From: JBFMFH01 sp040752275 | GTDB lineage: Bacteria; Acidobacteriota; Vicinamibacteria; Vicinamibacterales; JAKQTR01 | Direction of reading: 5' to 3' | NCBI GenBank assembly: GCA_040752275.1 | Contig: JBFMFH010000074.1 | Span: forward strand, 1-20,485 | DNA length: 20,485 nt | In this document: positions 6,900-15,199 of the stretch, one piece after another | Layout of the letters: each line of letters starts with the position of its first letter | How positions within the stretch are numbered: position 1 is the stretch's first letter | Translations under genes and position numbers: made by a program | Notes under the pieces: generated by a model | Databases searched by the model: none | What the model was told of the DNA's origin: nothing | What the model saw: only the letters and a program-made list of their open reading frames with translations

Positions 6900-9551
6900 A
6901 TGCCATTGCCTGCCATCGTCTTGGCGCATCTTCTGAGCCTCATCGCGCGGCCGGCGTTCGCGTTGCGCTACCGCATACGGGTCACGGGACTCGAGGAGGT
7001 GGTTGCGAAGGGCAGGCAGGGCATCCTCTTCCTGCCGAACCACTCGGCCCTGATCGACCCGGCCATCCTCGTGACACGGCTGCACCGCCAGTTCCGCCCG
7101 CGTCCGCTCGCCGACGAGTACCAGGTGGCGCGAACGGTGCTGGGCCGGATTGCCCTGTGGTTCGGGACGCGGGTGCTCCCGAGCCTCGACCGGGCGGGCG
7201 CCGCCGCACGCGACCGCACTCGCGCAGTCCTGGCGGACACGATCAACGGGCTCGCGTCGGGCGAGAACGTCCTGCTCTATCCCTCGGGCCGCCTCAAGCG
7301 CACGCACCTCGAAGACATCGGGAGCGCGAGCGGCGTGCACTCCATCGTCCAGAGCCTGCCTTCGGTGCGCATCGTGCTCGTCCGGCAGGACGGATTGTGG
7401 GGCAGTAGCTTCAGCTTCGGGTTCAGGGGCGAGATGCCCGCCGTCGGCGCGGCCCTGACACGGGCCGCCAGGTACCTGCTGCTCAACGGCGTGTTCTTCA
7501 TGCCCCGGCGCGAGGTCGCCATCGAGCTGGTCGAACCCGCCGATGTTCCGCGCTCGGGCACCAGGGAGGTCCTCAACAAGTACCTGGAGGCCTTCTACAA
7601 CAACCGGGCTCCGCGCAACACCTATGTGCCGTACGGATTCTGGGAGCGCGGTGGCGTGCGACAGGTTCCCGAGCCCGTCTATAGGTCCTCGCAAGCCGAC
7701 GCCAGTTCGGTCGCTCCGGCAACTCGTGGTCTCGTCCTGACCCAACTGGCGGACATGACCGGACGCGAGGAGATCGGACTCGGCCAGCGACTCAGCCGGG
7801 ATCTCGGCCTCGACAGCCTCGCCATCGCCGAGCTCGTCGTCTGGCTCGAACGGGAGTTCGGCTTCTCGGTGGGCACGCCAGACAGCCTGCAGACCGTGGC
7901 TGACGCGGTGCTGGCGGCCGCCGGACGGGGCACGTCGGCGGTGGCCGCCGACCTCAAGCCTGTTCCGGCCGGGTGGTTCGCCACCCGGGCCGGCGAGACC
8001 AGGCTCTCTGTGCCAGACGCAGAGACCTTGACCGCGGCCGTTCTCGCGATGGCCGCCGCCAGACCTTCTCAGCCCATCATCGCGGACCAGGCCAGCGGGG
8101 TGCGGACCTATCGTGATCTGATCCTCGCCGTGCACCTGCTCAAGCCCATCCTCGAGCGCCAGCCTGGGGAGTACGTCGGCGTGATGATGCCGGCCTCGGT
8201 CGGCGCCGGCGTCCTCCTCCTTGGGGCGTTGTTCGCGGGGAAGACCGCCGTGATGATCAACTGGACCACCGGGGTCCGCACCATCCGTCATTCCCTCGAG
8301 TTGCTGGGCGTCTCACGCGTCATCACCGCGCGCGCCCTACTGGCACGACTGGCGACGCTCGGCATCGACCTGGCCGAGATCGGCGATCGGTTCATCTTCG
8401 TCGAAGACATCCTGGCGGGCATCGGCGCCATGGCGAAGCTCCGTGCGGCCGCCCGGAGCCGGATCACGTGGCAAGAACTCGAGAGCGTCCATCCCCGCGA
8501 CGTCGCTGTCGTTCTCTTTACGAGCGGGTCGGAGAGCCTGCCGAAGGCGGTGCCCCTTACGCATCGCAACCTGCTGGCCAACATCCGAGACGTCCTCTGC
8601 ATGGCGGATGTGTACGAAGGCGACGTCCTCCTCGGGCTCCTCCCGCCGTTCCATTCGTTCGGGCTGACGACGACAGTCCTCCTGCCGCTCACAGTCGGCT
8701 TACGGACCGTCTACCATCCGAACCCAACTGAATCGGCGCTGCTGGTCCGGGTGCTCGAGGCCTACCGGGCCACGATCACCTTCGGCACGCCGACCTTCAT
8801 GGCCGGCATCGTGCGAGCCGCCGCAGAGGGGCAACTGGCGTCGCTGCGTCTGGCGGTCACGGGCGCCGAGAAGTGCCCCGACTCGGTCCGTGATGCGATT
8901 CGGACCCGCGCTCCAGGCGCGACCATCCTCGAAGGGTACGGCATCACCGAGTGCTCCCCGGTCGTGGCCGTCAACCCCACGACTCATCAGGTCGAGGGCA
9001 GCGTGGGAAGGCTCCTCCCGAACGTCGAGGGCGCGGTCGTGAGTCTCGATGTCGAGCGGCGGGTCGAGCCGGGAGACACGGGAATGCTGCTCGTCCGTGG
9101 ACCGAGCATCTTCGACGGCTACCTCAAGCACTCGGGCGATTCGCCCTTCGTCACCTTCGAAGGGCACTCCTGGTACCGCACGGGTGACCTGGTGTCCGCG
9201 ACGCTCGACGGCTACCTGTTCTTCAAGGGGCGGCTGAAGCGTTTCGTGAAGCTCGGCGGGGAGATGATCTCGCTGCCCGCCATCGAATCGGTGTTACAGG
9301 CTCACTTTGGGGACGCCGACGACGGGCCGACCGTCGCCGTCGAAGCGCTGGGGAATCCGGACAGTCCCGACATCGTCTTGTTCACGAGAACGCCGGCCGA
9401 TCGGGCCACCGTCAACGATCTGATCCGCCAGGCGGGTCTGAGCCCGCTGCACCACATCCGGCAGATCATCGAGGTCGACGAACTGCCCCTCCTGGGCACC
9501 GGGAAGACGGACTATCGGTCGCTCAAGGCCCGGTTCGACTCGCAGGCGTGA
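6900..9551 (+). CDS. Acyltransferase - acyl carrier domain - AMP-forming acyl ligase fusion
   Basis: An 883-residue trifunctional protein. Residues about 1-235 form a PlsC-type acyltransferase with NHSALID (His48, Asp53, the HX4D site) and YPSGR at 127-131 in the position of the usual EGTR motif. Residues about 277-345 form an acyl carrier domain with DLGLDS; Ser306 is the expected 4'-phosphopantetheine site. Residues about 370-883 form an adenylating ligase: TSGSESLPKAVPLTHRN (541-557), EGYGITE (678-684), YRTGD (759-763) and the C-terminal catalytic Lys869 in GTGKTDYR. The outer parts match E. coli Aas (acyl-ACP synthetase/2-acylglycerophosphoethanolamine acyltransferase), which lacks the built-in carrier. 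The expected job is to activate a free fatty acid, load it on the internal carrier and pass it to a lysolipid. The N-terminal hydrophobic stretch suggests membrane association. An AGGTGA ribosome-binding site precedes the ATG. Confidence 0.93.
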   Translation: MPLPAIVLAHLLSLIARPAFALRYRIRVTGLEEVVAKGRQGILFLPNHSALIDPAILVTRLHRQFRPRPLADEYQVARTVLGRIALWFGTRVLPSLDRAGAAARDRTRAVLADTINGLASGENVLLYPSGRLKRTHLEDIGSASGVHSIVQSLPSVRIVLVRQDGLWGSSFSFGFRGEMPAVGAALTRAARYLLLNGVFFMPRREVAIELVEPADVPRSGTREVLNKYLEAFYNNRAPRNTYVPYGFWERGGVRQVPEPVYRSSQADASSVAPATRGLVLTQLADMTGREEIGLGQRLSRDLGLDSLAIAELVVWLEREFGFSVGTPDSLQTVADAVLAAAGRGTSAVAADLKPVPAGWFATRAGETRLSVPDAETLTAAVLAMAAARPSQPIIADQASGVRTYRDLILAVHLLKPILERQPGEYVGVMMPASVGAGVLLLGALFAGKTAVMINWTTGVRTIRHSLELLGVSRVITARALLARLATLGIDLAEIGDRFIFVEDILAGIGAMAKLRAAARSRITWQELESVHPRDVAVVLFTSGSESLPKAVPLTHRNLLANIRDVLCMADVYEGDVLLGLLPPFHSFGLTTTVLLPLTVGLRTVYHPNPTESALLVRVLEAYRATITFGTPTFMAGIVRAAAEGQLASLRLAVTGAEKCPDSVRDAIRTRAPGATILEGYGITECSPVVAVNPTTHQVEGSVGRLLPNVEGAVVSLDVERRVEPGDTGMLLVRGPSIFDGYLKHSGDSPFVTFEGHSWYRTGDLVSATLDGYLFFKGRLKRFVKLGGEMISLPAIESVLQAHFGDADDGPTVAVEALGNPDSPDIVLFTRTPADRATVNDLIRQAGLSPLHHIRQIIEVDELPLLGTGKTDYRSLKARFDSQA

Positions 9552-9579
9552 CACCGGGGGTGCGGAACACGCGCCAATC

Positions 9580-9603
9580 CGGGGCTGCGTGGACGCGGCC
9601 CCG
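9580..9603. terminator. Strong GC hairpin between convergent genes
   Basis: CGGGGCTGCG pairs with CGCGGCCCCG around a TGGA loop, a 10-bp stem with one G-U wobble. It sits in the 61-base gap between two convergent genes and could slow or end transcription from both sides. Neither strand has a T-run after the stem, so it is not a standard intrinsic terminator. Confidence 0.45.
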
Positions 9604-9612
9604 ACGACGCCA

Positions 9613-10965
9613 TCACGTTCGCCACTCGAGCCGATAGGCGGCGGGGCCAGGCCGCGTCGACAGGAACCGCGCGCGGGTCGCGTGTCCCCGGAAGCGCGCG
9701 ACATACGCCCCCTTCCAGCCTTCGGCGAACCGCCGTCGGTCGGCGTCCGGCACCAGCGCCCAGACACTCCCGCCGAAGCCGGCGCCGAACGCCGAGGCCG
9801 CCAGCGCCCCTTGCTGGCGGGCGAGCGCGGCGAGCGCTATCGTCTCGGGAATCTGGTTGTGCAGCCAGGCTTCCGCCGCCTGCTGCGACCGATCGACCAG
9901 CAGCCCGAAGTGCGTCAGGTCACCCCGTTCGAGGGCATCGGAGGCAGCGGGAACGAGCTCGCCGCTCTCGACACTGAACTGCTCGAAGCGCTCGAGCAAC
10001 TCCCGCGCAGAGAACTCCGCGTCGCCCGCTTCGCGCAGGACGGCCCGGATCTGCTCGCACGCGCGCCCGCCCGAATCAACTGCGTTGCCGAGTGCAGAGG
10101 CGTGCTGTCCGCGCGCGCAGCGCCAGATCTCGGCGACGCGTGCCGCCAGCCGCGACGCGCGGTTGTAGCGTTCCCGCGCGTTGCCTGTCTTTCTGGCCTC
10201 GATGCCGCAGTCCGCCACGACGAACACGAGGTCCTCAGCAAGTCGCACCTGCCGCTCCAGACGCGCAGGCGAGAAGGCGTACTGAGCCAGGTGTCCCTCC
10301 CGGCAGCACAGAATCGCCGTGTGATCCTCAGAACCGCCGAACGTCCCGACGCCCGTGTCTCCGTCGAGCGGCCCGAAGCTCCGGCCATTCTCGATGGCTG
10401 CCAGGTAGCCCGCCAACTCCTCCCTCGTGCCGATCGCCTCTTTGAACAGACGTTGACCGTCGAGGCCATTCACCTCGGCCAGTCCGAGGTACACGGCGAC
10501 CAGCAGAGCGCTCGAGCTCGACAGTCCGGCGGCCGGCGGCAGGTCGCTCGTGAAAGCCAGGGTGGCACCGCACTCGAAAGATGGGAAGTTGCGGGCCAGG
10601 CGCCGGACGACCGTCAGGGGATAGCCGGTCCACGTCCCGACGCGCGGCGTGAGATCGGGATCGATCTCACACGTGACGGACTCGCCCGTGTCGGCGTTGA
10701 CCACGTGCACACATCGATCGTTCCGAGGAGCCGAGGCGAGGGCGAACCCCCGTTCCATCGCGCACAGCAGACTGCGTCCGCCTGCGTAGTCGGTGTGCTT
10801 GCCGAGCACCTCGATACGGCCGGGCACGAAGAACCCGCAGGCGGCATCCTTCGCGGCACCAGCCCGCCGGATGGCGTCGAACACGCGGTCGAACTGCCCC
10901 TGCCGCATCTCACGCACGCGGACGTCGCCCGGGAGCCGCGCGAGGGAGCGGACTGTGGGGATCAC
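9613..10965 (-). CDS. GHMP sugar kinase, galactokinase-like
   Basis: A 450-residue cytoplasmic kinase with the three GHMP motifs. Motif 1 is GRIEVLGKHTDYAGG (49-63), motif 2 is LPPAAGLSSSSAL (142-154, the ATP loop) and motif 3 is GAGFGGSVWAL (394-404). Motif 1 clearly belongs to the galactokinase group, but that group normally has GEHTDY; here Lys56 replaces the sugar-contacting Glu, so the sugar may not be galactose. It should make a sugar 1-phosphate. The GTG start at 10965 overlaps by 1 base the TAG stop of the nucleotidyltransferase gene upstream, which strongly suggests a kinase plus nucleotidyltransferase pair producing an NDP-sugar. A later ATG at 10908 is an alternative start. Confidence 0.88.
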   Translation of the reverse strand: MIPTVRSLARLPGDVRVREMRQGQFDRVFDAIRRAGAAKDAACGFFVPGRIEVLGKHTDYAGGRSLLCAMERGFALASAPRNDRCVHVVNADTGESVTCEIDPDLTPRVGTWTGYPLTVVRRLARNFPSFECGATLAFTSDLPPAAGLSSSSALLVAVYLGLAEVNGLDGQRLFKEAIGTREELAGYLAAIENGRSFGPLDGDTGVGTFGGSEDHTAILCCREGHLAQYAFSPARLERQVRLAEDLVFVVADCGIEARKTGNARERYNRASRLAARVAEIWRCARGQHASALGNAVDSGGRACEQIRAVLREAGDAEFSARELLERFEQFSVESGELVPAASDALERGDLTHFGLLVDRSQQAAEAWLHNQIPETIALAALARQQGALAASAFGAGFGGSVWALVPDADRRRFAEGWKGAYVARFRGHATRARFLSTRPGPAAYRLEWRT

Positions 10966-11783
10966 TACAGCTTGACCTGGACGCCTGCCAGCCGGGCCGC
11001 AACGGCGGAGATGTCCGACCGGCTGGAGAGGTCGAGTACTCCCGCATGCATGCGGATCACGCGGAACGAGACGCCGCCATCCCGGCACGCGAGGCGGACG
11101 CCGTCCGGAATCTCGAGTTCGCCTCGCGGCGACGGCGTGACCCGCCTGCACGCGTCGAGCACCCGGCGGTCGAACCGCCAGTAGTTCATGCTGAGGTAGA
11201 TGTCGTCGCCGAACGCCGCAAGCGTCGCCTCGTCGGGCTTCTCGACGATGTCTTGCAGCGTGTCGTCGCTCCCTACGCGCACGACCGCGAACTGGCGCAC
11301 GCGGTCCGCCTCGACGTTGCTCTCCCGGATCATGGCTTCTCTGCCGAACGCCACGAGCCCGGGTCCGTCGAGTGCGGCCAGCGCACGCAGGGCTTCGAGG
11401 GGTGCGTAGTTGTCTCCGTTCAGCACCAGGAACTCCCGGTCGCCCACCATGTCGCCAGCCGCGACGACCGCATCGGCCGTTCCCCGGGGAACATCCTGGA
11501 CCGCGAAGGACAGGGTGACGCGCGACAGGATCCCGGGCTGTCCATAGTAGTCGCGCACGACATCGTGCTCGGGCCCGATCACGAGGCAGACATCCCGGAT
11601 GCCCGCGTCCGCGAGGCCGCTCAGCACGTAGTCGAGAAACGGCCGCCCTACCGGGATGAGGGCCTTCAGGCCCGTGTCGGCGAGGCGTGACTGGTCGTCG
11701 GCGAGCGCGATCCCTTCTGCCTGCCGCCGCATGCGCGTGCCGAGTCCTCGGGCGAGAACCACGGCGATGGGCGTGCCGTTCAC
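10965..11783 (-). CDS. Sugar-1-phosphate nucleotidyltransferase
   Basis: A 272-residue GT-A-like nucleotidyltransferase. The N-terminal nucleotide loop reads AVVLARGLGTRMRR (7-20), matching the usual LAAGxGTRM. Lys40 in LKALIPVGRPFLDY, GTADAV (101-106) and NGDN with metal-binding Asp124 follow in the expected order, then VEKPDE. It would convert a sugar 1-phosphate plus NTP to NDP-sugar and pyrophosphate; GTADAV resembles UTP- and dTTP-using enzymes, but nucleotide and sugar are not certain. The GTG at 11783 is preferred to a GTG 20 codons further up because the fold starts at residue 4 and a GAGG lies 9 bases before it. The GHMP kinase gene follows with a 1-base overlap. Confidence 0.9.
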   Translation of the reverse strand: MNGTPIAVVLARGLGTRMRRQAEGIALADDQSRLADTGLKALIPVGRPFLDYVLSGLADAGIRDVCLVIGPEHDVVRDYYGQPGILSRVTLSFAVQDVPRGTADAVVAAGDMVGDREFLVLNGDNYAPLEALRALAALDGPGLVAFGREAMIRESNVEADRVRQFAVVRVGSDDTLQDIVEKPDEATLAAFGDDIYLSMNYWRFDRRVLDACRRVTPSPRGELEIPDGVRLACRDGGVSFRVIRMHAGVLDLSSRSDISAVAARLAGVQVKL

Positions 11784-11886
11784 TTGGTTCGACCTCGGGC
11801 CGTTTGGAAGCTGTCGTTCCCGCGCGTGGCCGGCTCGCCGCACGTGACGAGGATAGTGCGCCGAGAGGCCGACTTCATGATGCCGC

Positions 11887-11896
11887 GATTATAATC
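11887..11896. promoter_or_regulatory. Palindromic -10 element, candidate bidirectional promoter
   Basis: GATTATAATC is a perfect 10-bp palindrome, so the exact consensus TATAAT occurs on both strands (plus 11890-11895; minus 11893-11888). On the plus strand it ends 6 bases before the GTG of the small membrane protein, the spacing expected of a leaderless transcript. On the minus strand it would give a leader of roughly 100 bases before the nucleotidyltransferase. A clear -35 is not seen for either direction. Confidence 0.55.
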
Positions 11897-11901
11897 TGCC
11901 G

Positions 11902-12339
11902 GTGCGACTGGCCTGGATGACGACCGTCCTCTTCCCGCGCGTCCGTCGCCGGTTGCCGCACGCTCGGGCACTCAACATCACTGCCCGCACCGTCCACATC
12001 GCCGCCACGGGCATGCTGCTCGGCGGACACGTGTTCGGCATCCCTGAATCCGCGCTCCGGCCCATCCTCTGGCCGGCGCTCGCGTCAGGAGCGGCGCTCA
12101 TGCTGCTGGAGATCTACCCGGGCGGGCACTGGCTGCACCAGAACTGCGCGCTCGCGGTCTACGCGAAGCTCGGACTGCTGTGTCTCATCCCGTTCGCGTG
12201 GGACTGCCGCGTCCCACTCCTGCTGATTGTCGTGGCGATTGCGTCGGTGTTCGCCCACGCCCCGCGCACGGTGCGGCACTACTCGGTCCTGACGAAGCGG
12301 GTGATGCTCGACGAGCCCGCCGAGCGGGAGCCGCACTGA
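11902..12339 (+). CDS. Small four-helix membrane protein, unknown function
   Basis: A 145-residue integral membrane protein with hydrophobic segments near residues 30-46, 51-70, 83-100 and 104-119, a basic N-terminus (RVRRR) and a charged C-terminal tail. Histidines 32 and 43 in the first segment, and 76, 79, 119 and 126 further on, lie at or near membrane segments. Such histidines sometimes bind haem or metal, but I do not recognise a family. The GTG at 11902 follows a consensus TATAAT by 6 bases and has no Shine-Dalgarno, so a leaderless start is likely; ATG 11917 is an alternative. Its stop is 12 bases from the convergent korB stop. Confidence 0.75.
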   Translation: MRLAWMTTVLFPRVRRRLPHARALNITARTVHIAATGMLLGGHVFGIPESALRPILWPALASGAALMLLEIYPGGHWLHQNCALAVYAKLGLLCLIPFAWDCRVPLLLIVVAIASVFAHAPRTVRHYSVLTKRVMLDEPAEREPH

Positions 12340-12351
12340 CCCGGAGTTCCG

Positions 12352-13242
12352 TCACTTTCTGAGCTTGAACACGTTGAGGACCTCGGCGCGGGGATGCGTT
12401 CCCGCTCCAAGCTCCTCGTGACGGGCGCGCGCCAGGCCTTCGAACGTCGGCTCGGGGTGTGGATTGCGGTAGAACACGCCCGTGTACAGCTTCGTCCCGT
12501 ACTCCTGCGCAAGCGCCATGGCGGCCAGCCGGTCGGCCGGATCGTGTCCGAGGGTCTCGAGCTTCTGCATTACGGCCTTCTGGGCCTTCAGCATCTGGTC
12601 CTCGAGCCCGTAGGTCACGCACGGCGACTGGACGTTGATGAAGGCGAAGCCGGGATACCGGATTCCCTCCTCGATCACCTGGGCCAGCCCGTTCATGTCG
12701 GCCGGCGTGCCCTGCGCCACGAACTCGCAGCCGTAGCCGAGCACGTAGAGCAGCGGGTTGACCGGGGCTTCCATCGCGCCGAGCGCCGAGGATGCGGTCC
12801 GCCGGCCTCGCGCCGAGGTGGGTGACAACTGGCCCTTGGTGAGCCCGTAGATCTGGTTGTCCATGACGATGTACGTCATGTCGATGTTTCGCCTGATGGC
12901 ATGGGCGACGTGCCCGCCTCCGATCGAGAAGCCGTCCCCGTCTCCGCCCGCACCCAGCACCAACAAGTCGGGGTTGGCTAGCTTGATCCCCTGAGCGATG
13001 GGCAACGCCCGGCCGTGCACGGTGTTGAACCCGTACGCCGTCGTATAGCCCGGGATGCGGCTCGAACATCCGATGCCCGAAATGAACGCGATCTCGTGCG
13101 GCGGGCGGCCGATGGCGGCCAGTGCCCGGTAGATCGCTTGTACCACGCCGAAGTCGCCGCAGCCGGGGCACCAGATGGGCTTCAGTTCGCTCTTGTAGTC
13201 CTTGGCCGTATATTCCTCGACGCGTCTCGTTGCGAGGCTCAT
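12352..13242 (-). CDS. korB: 2-oxoacid:ferredoxin oxidoreductase, beta (TPP) subunit
   Basis: A 296-residue cytoplasmic subunit that binds thiamine diphosphate and one [4Fe-4S] cluster. The four cluster cysteines are visible: Cys25 and Cys28 in WCPGCGD, Cys59 in GIGCSSR and Cys208 in SPCVTYG. GDGDGFSIGGGH (101-111) and MDNQIYGLTKGQ supply the Mg-TPP site. With the fused gamma-alpha subunit encoded 38 bases upstream it would decarboxylate a 2-oxoacid (2-oxoglutarate is the best guess by family type) to the acyl-CoA and reduce ferredoxin. The ferredoxin-like delta subunit of four-subunit enzymes is absent, so a separate ferredoxin is needed and none is in the window. GAGG lies about 9 bases before the ATG. 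Confidence 0.92.
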   Translation of the reverse strand: MSLATRRVEEYTAKDYKSELKPIWCPGCGDFGVVQAIYRALAAIGRPPHEIAFISGIGCSSRIPGYTTAYGFNTVHGRALPIAQGIKLANPDLLVLGAGGDGDGFSIGGGHVAHAIRRNIDMTYIVMDNQIYGLTKGQLSPTSARGRRTASSALGAMEAPVNPLLYVLGYGCEFVAQGTPADMNGLAQVIEEGIRYPGFAFINVQSPCVTYGLEDQMLKAQKAVMQKLETLGHDPADRLAAMALAQEYGTKLYTGVFYRNPHPEPTFEGLARARHEELGAGTHPRAEVLNVFKLRK

Positions 13243-13280
13243 GTCCTTGGTCCTCTACTGTCCTTCGCCGCCCTGGCGCG

Positions 13281-15065
13281 CTACCCGTGGGAGGGCTCGG
13301 GCGTCTTCTCCCGCTGCATCGCCCAGGTCAGCTGTCTCAGCCGCTCCACGACCTCCAGCGGCGTAATGGGATTCGAGCCGCTCTTTGCCAGCGTTTCGAC
13401 GCCACGTGGCACGTCGACGAACATCCGCAGAAGGCGGTAGAGCTGGCCCTGGTGGTTCTGCTCGACAATCAAGCCCCGCTTCACCGACAGGAAGAAGTCC
13501 TGGTAGACCTCCTCGTTGATCGGGTACAACAGCCGGGGCACCAGGAGTTTCACCTTGAGGCCCTGCCTGAGCGCGATCTGCGTCGCCTCGATCGCCACGC
13601 CCGCGACGCTCCCCCACGAGATCACCGCGATGGGCGCGTCGTGGCCGCCCTCGGTCACGAACAGATCGCGCCGGCGCTTCAGCGGCGCGAACTTCCGCAG
13701 GCGCTTCTCGTTCATCTTCGCGTGCATCTCCCCGTTCGCCGTCGGCGCGCCGGATTCGTTGTGCTCGATTCCCGACGCCAGGTAGTTGCCGCCCTTCATG
13801 CCGGGATGGCTGATCGGGCTGATCCCCGATTCGGTGACGCGGAACCGGACGTAGTGTTCGAGCTCCTTCTCCGTTGGCGTCCTCCGGCTCACCAGCTCGA
13901 CCTTCGTCCCGTCGATGGGCTCGGCGGTCTCCTTGCGCTGCCCGATGTCGCCGTCCGAGAGAATGATGACGGGTGTCTGATAGTACTCCGCGACGTTGAA
14001 GGCCTCGATGGTCATCGCGTACATGTCCTCTGCGCTCACGGGCGCCAGGACCGGCCGGATCACGTCGCCGTGCGCGGAGAACACTGCCTGGAAGAGGTCC
14101 GACTGCTCGGCCTTCGTCGGAATGCCGGTGGACGGTCCGCCTCGCTGGACGTTCACGCAGACAAGCGGCAGTTCCGCAATCGTCGCTAGCCCGAGGATCT
14201 CGCTCTTGAGGGACATGCCGGGTCCCGAGGTCGCCGTCATGGCCTTCTTCCCGGCAAACGATGCCCCGACGACCGCGCCGATCCCGGCAATCTCGTCCTC
14301 GCACTGCAGCATCGTGCCGCCGTACTTCCAGATCTCCCGTCCCAGAAAGTGCATGATCTCGGAGGACGGTGTAATCGGGTACCCGCCGAAGAAGTCGCAG
14401 CCCGCCACGATGGCCGCCGCCCCGCACAGGTCGTTGCCGTCGACGACGAACTTCGCCTCCGCCCGGTCCGGCCTGGCCATCCGCCGGCCGGTTCCGAGCG
14501 GATGGGCCTCGGCATACGCCAGGCCGGCGTGGAAGGCCTTGACGGCGTTGTCCACCACCGCGTCGCCCTTCTTCGCCAGCCTTCTGCGGATGCCGGCGAT
14601 CATCTGCTCGCGGCCGATGCCGAGCCACCCCGACATCAGCCCGAGTACGACGGTATTCTTCGCACGGTCGGTGCCACCTTCCTCGCGCGCCATCTGCTCG
14701 ATGGGCACTGCCAGGACCTCGGCCGGCGTCACGCCCACGAGAGGGATCTGGTTCGGCGCCACCTTCGTGTTGGAGTCGTACACCACGATCGTGTTGCCGC
14801 CGACGGGCAGCTCACCGCCGAACTTGAGGAAGTCATCCCAGTTGAGGGCGACGGCGATATCGAGGGTCCCGCCGGAGTTCAACACCTTGCTGGTGGACAC
14901 CCGGAGGCGGAAACTCGACTCTCCGCCGCGAATCTGCGGTCCGAAACTCTTGCTCATGACGCCGTGATAGCCGTCGAGCGCTGCCGCGGTCAGCAGCGAC
15001 TCGCCGGCCGAGACGATGCCGTCGCCGCCCGAGCCGGCCATGCCGATGACGAGATCACTGTTCAT
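13281..15065 (-). CDS. korA: 2-oxoacid:ferredoxin oxidoreductase, fused gamma-alpha subunit
   Basis: A 594-residue subunit. Residues about 1-185 are the gamma domain (VIGMAGSGGDGIVSAGE; SFGPQIRGGES). Residues about 205-594 are the alpha domain, with the substrate/TPP motif YPITPSSE (229-236), GPGMSLKSE (281-289) and RGGPSTGIPTK (308-318). The gamma-alpha fusion with a separate beta subunit is the two-subunit layout seen for KorAB of mycobacteria and many other bacteria. The enzyme makes acyl-CoA and reduced ferredoxin from a 2-oxoacid and CoA. The ATG at 15065 was chosen over a start 28 codons upstream because the gamma domain begins at MNSDLVIG and AGGA lies 5 bases before it. It is followed by korB after 38 bases. 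Confidence 0.93.
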   Translation of the reverse strand: MNSDLVIGMAGSGGDGIVSAGESLLTAAALDGYHGVMSKSFGPQIRGGESSFRLRVSTSKVLNSGGTLDIAVALNWDDFLKFGGELPVGGNTIVVYDSNTKVAPNQIPLVGVTPAEVLAVPIEQMAREEGGTDRAKNTVVLGLMSGWLGIGREQMIAGIRRRLAKKGDAVVDNAVKAFHAGLAYAEAHPLGTGRRMARPDRAEAKFVVDGNDLCGAAAIVAGCDFFGGYPITPSSEIMHFLGREIWKYGGTMLQCEDEIAGIGAVVGASFAGKKAMTATSGPGMSLKSEILGLATIAELPLVCVNVQRGGPSTGIPTKAEQSDLFQAVFSAHGDVIRPVLAPVSAEDMYAMTIEAFNVAEYYQTPVIILSDGDIGQRKETAEPIDGTKVELVSRRTPTEKELEHYVRFRVTESGISPISHPGMKGGNYLASGIEHNESGAPTANGEMHAKMNEKRLRKFAPLKRRRDLFVTEGGHDAPIAVISWGSVAGVAIEATQIALRQGLKVKLLVPRLLYPINEEVYQDFFLSVKRGLIVEQNHQGQLYRLLRMFVDVPRGVETLAKSGSNPITPLEVVERLRQLTWAMQREKTPEPSHG

Positions 15066-15190
15066 AGGAGTCCTGAAGCGTGAAGGGCATCTCAGGCCGG
15101 TGCGCCAGCCGGTACCCGGGGGGAGGTGGGTCGATGGCGCATCCGGCACCCGCGGGAGCCGTCGAGGCCGTCCAACGGGCAGGTGAGATT

Positions 15191-15199
15191 AGCATATCA
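15191..15199 (-). promoter_or_regulatory. Candidate extended -10 element for korAB
   Basis: On the minus strand the sequence reads TGATATGCT, a TGn-extended -10-like element. It overlaps the stop codon of the ROK kinase gene and would give korA a leader of about 115 bases. The 131-base gap between the two genes makes a separate promoter reasonable. The -10 hexamer itself is only a partial consensus match. Confidence 0.25.

Noticed and set aside
5927..7408. 493-residue plus-strand frame over the ABC ATPase and the acyltransferase-ligase start
   Set aside because: Antisense to a complete ABC ATPase with all motifs and out of frame with the downstream fusion protein.
9589..11184. 531-residue plus-strand frame opposite the GHMP kinase and nucleotidyltransferase
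   Set aside because: Both minus-strand genes have full motif sets; the plus-strand product has none.
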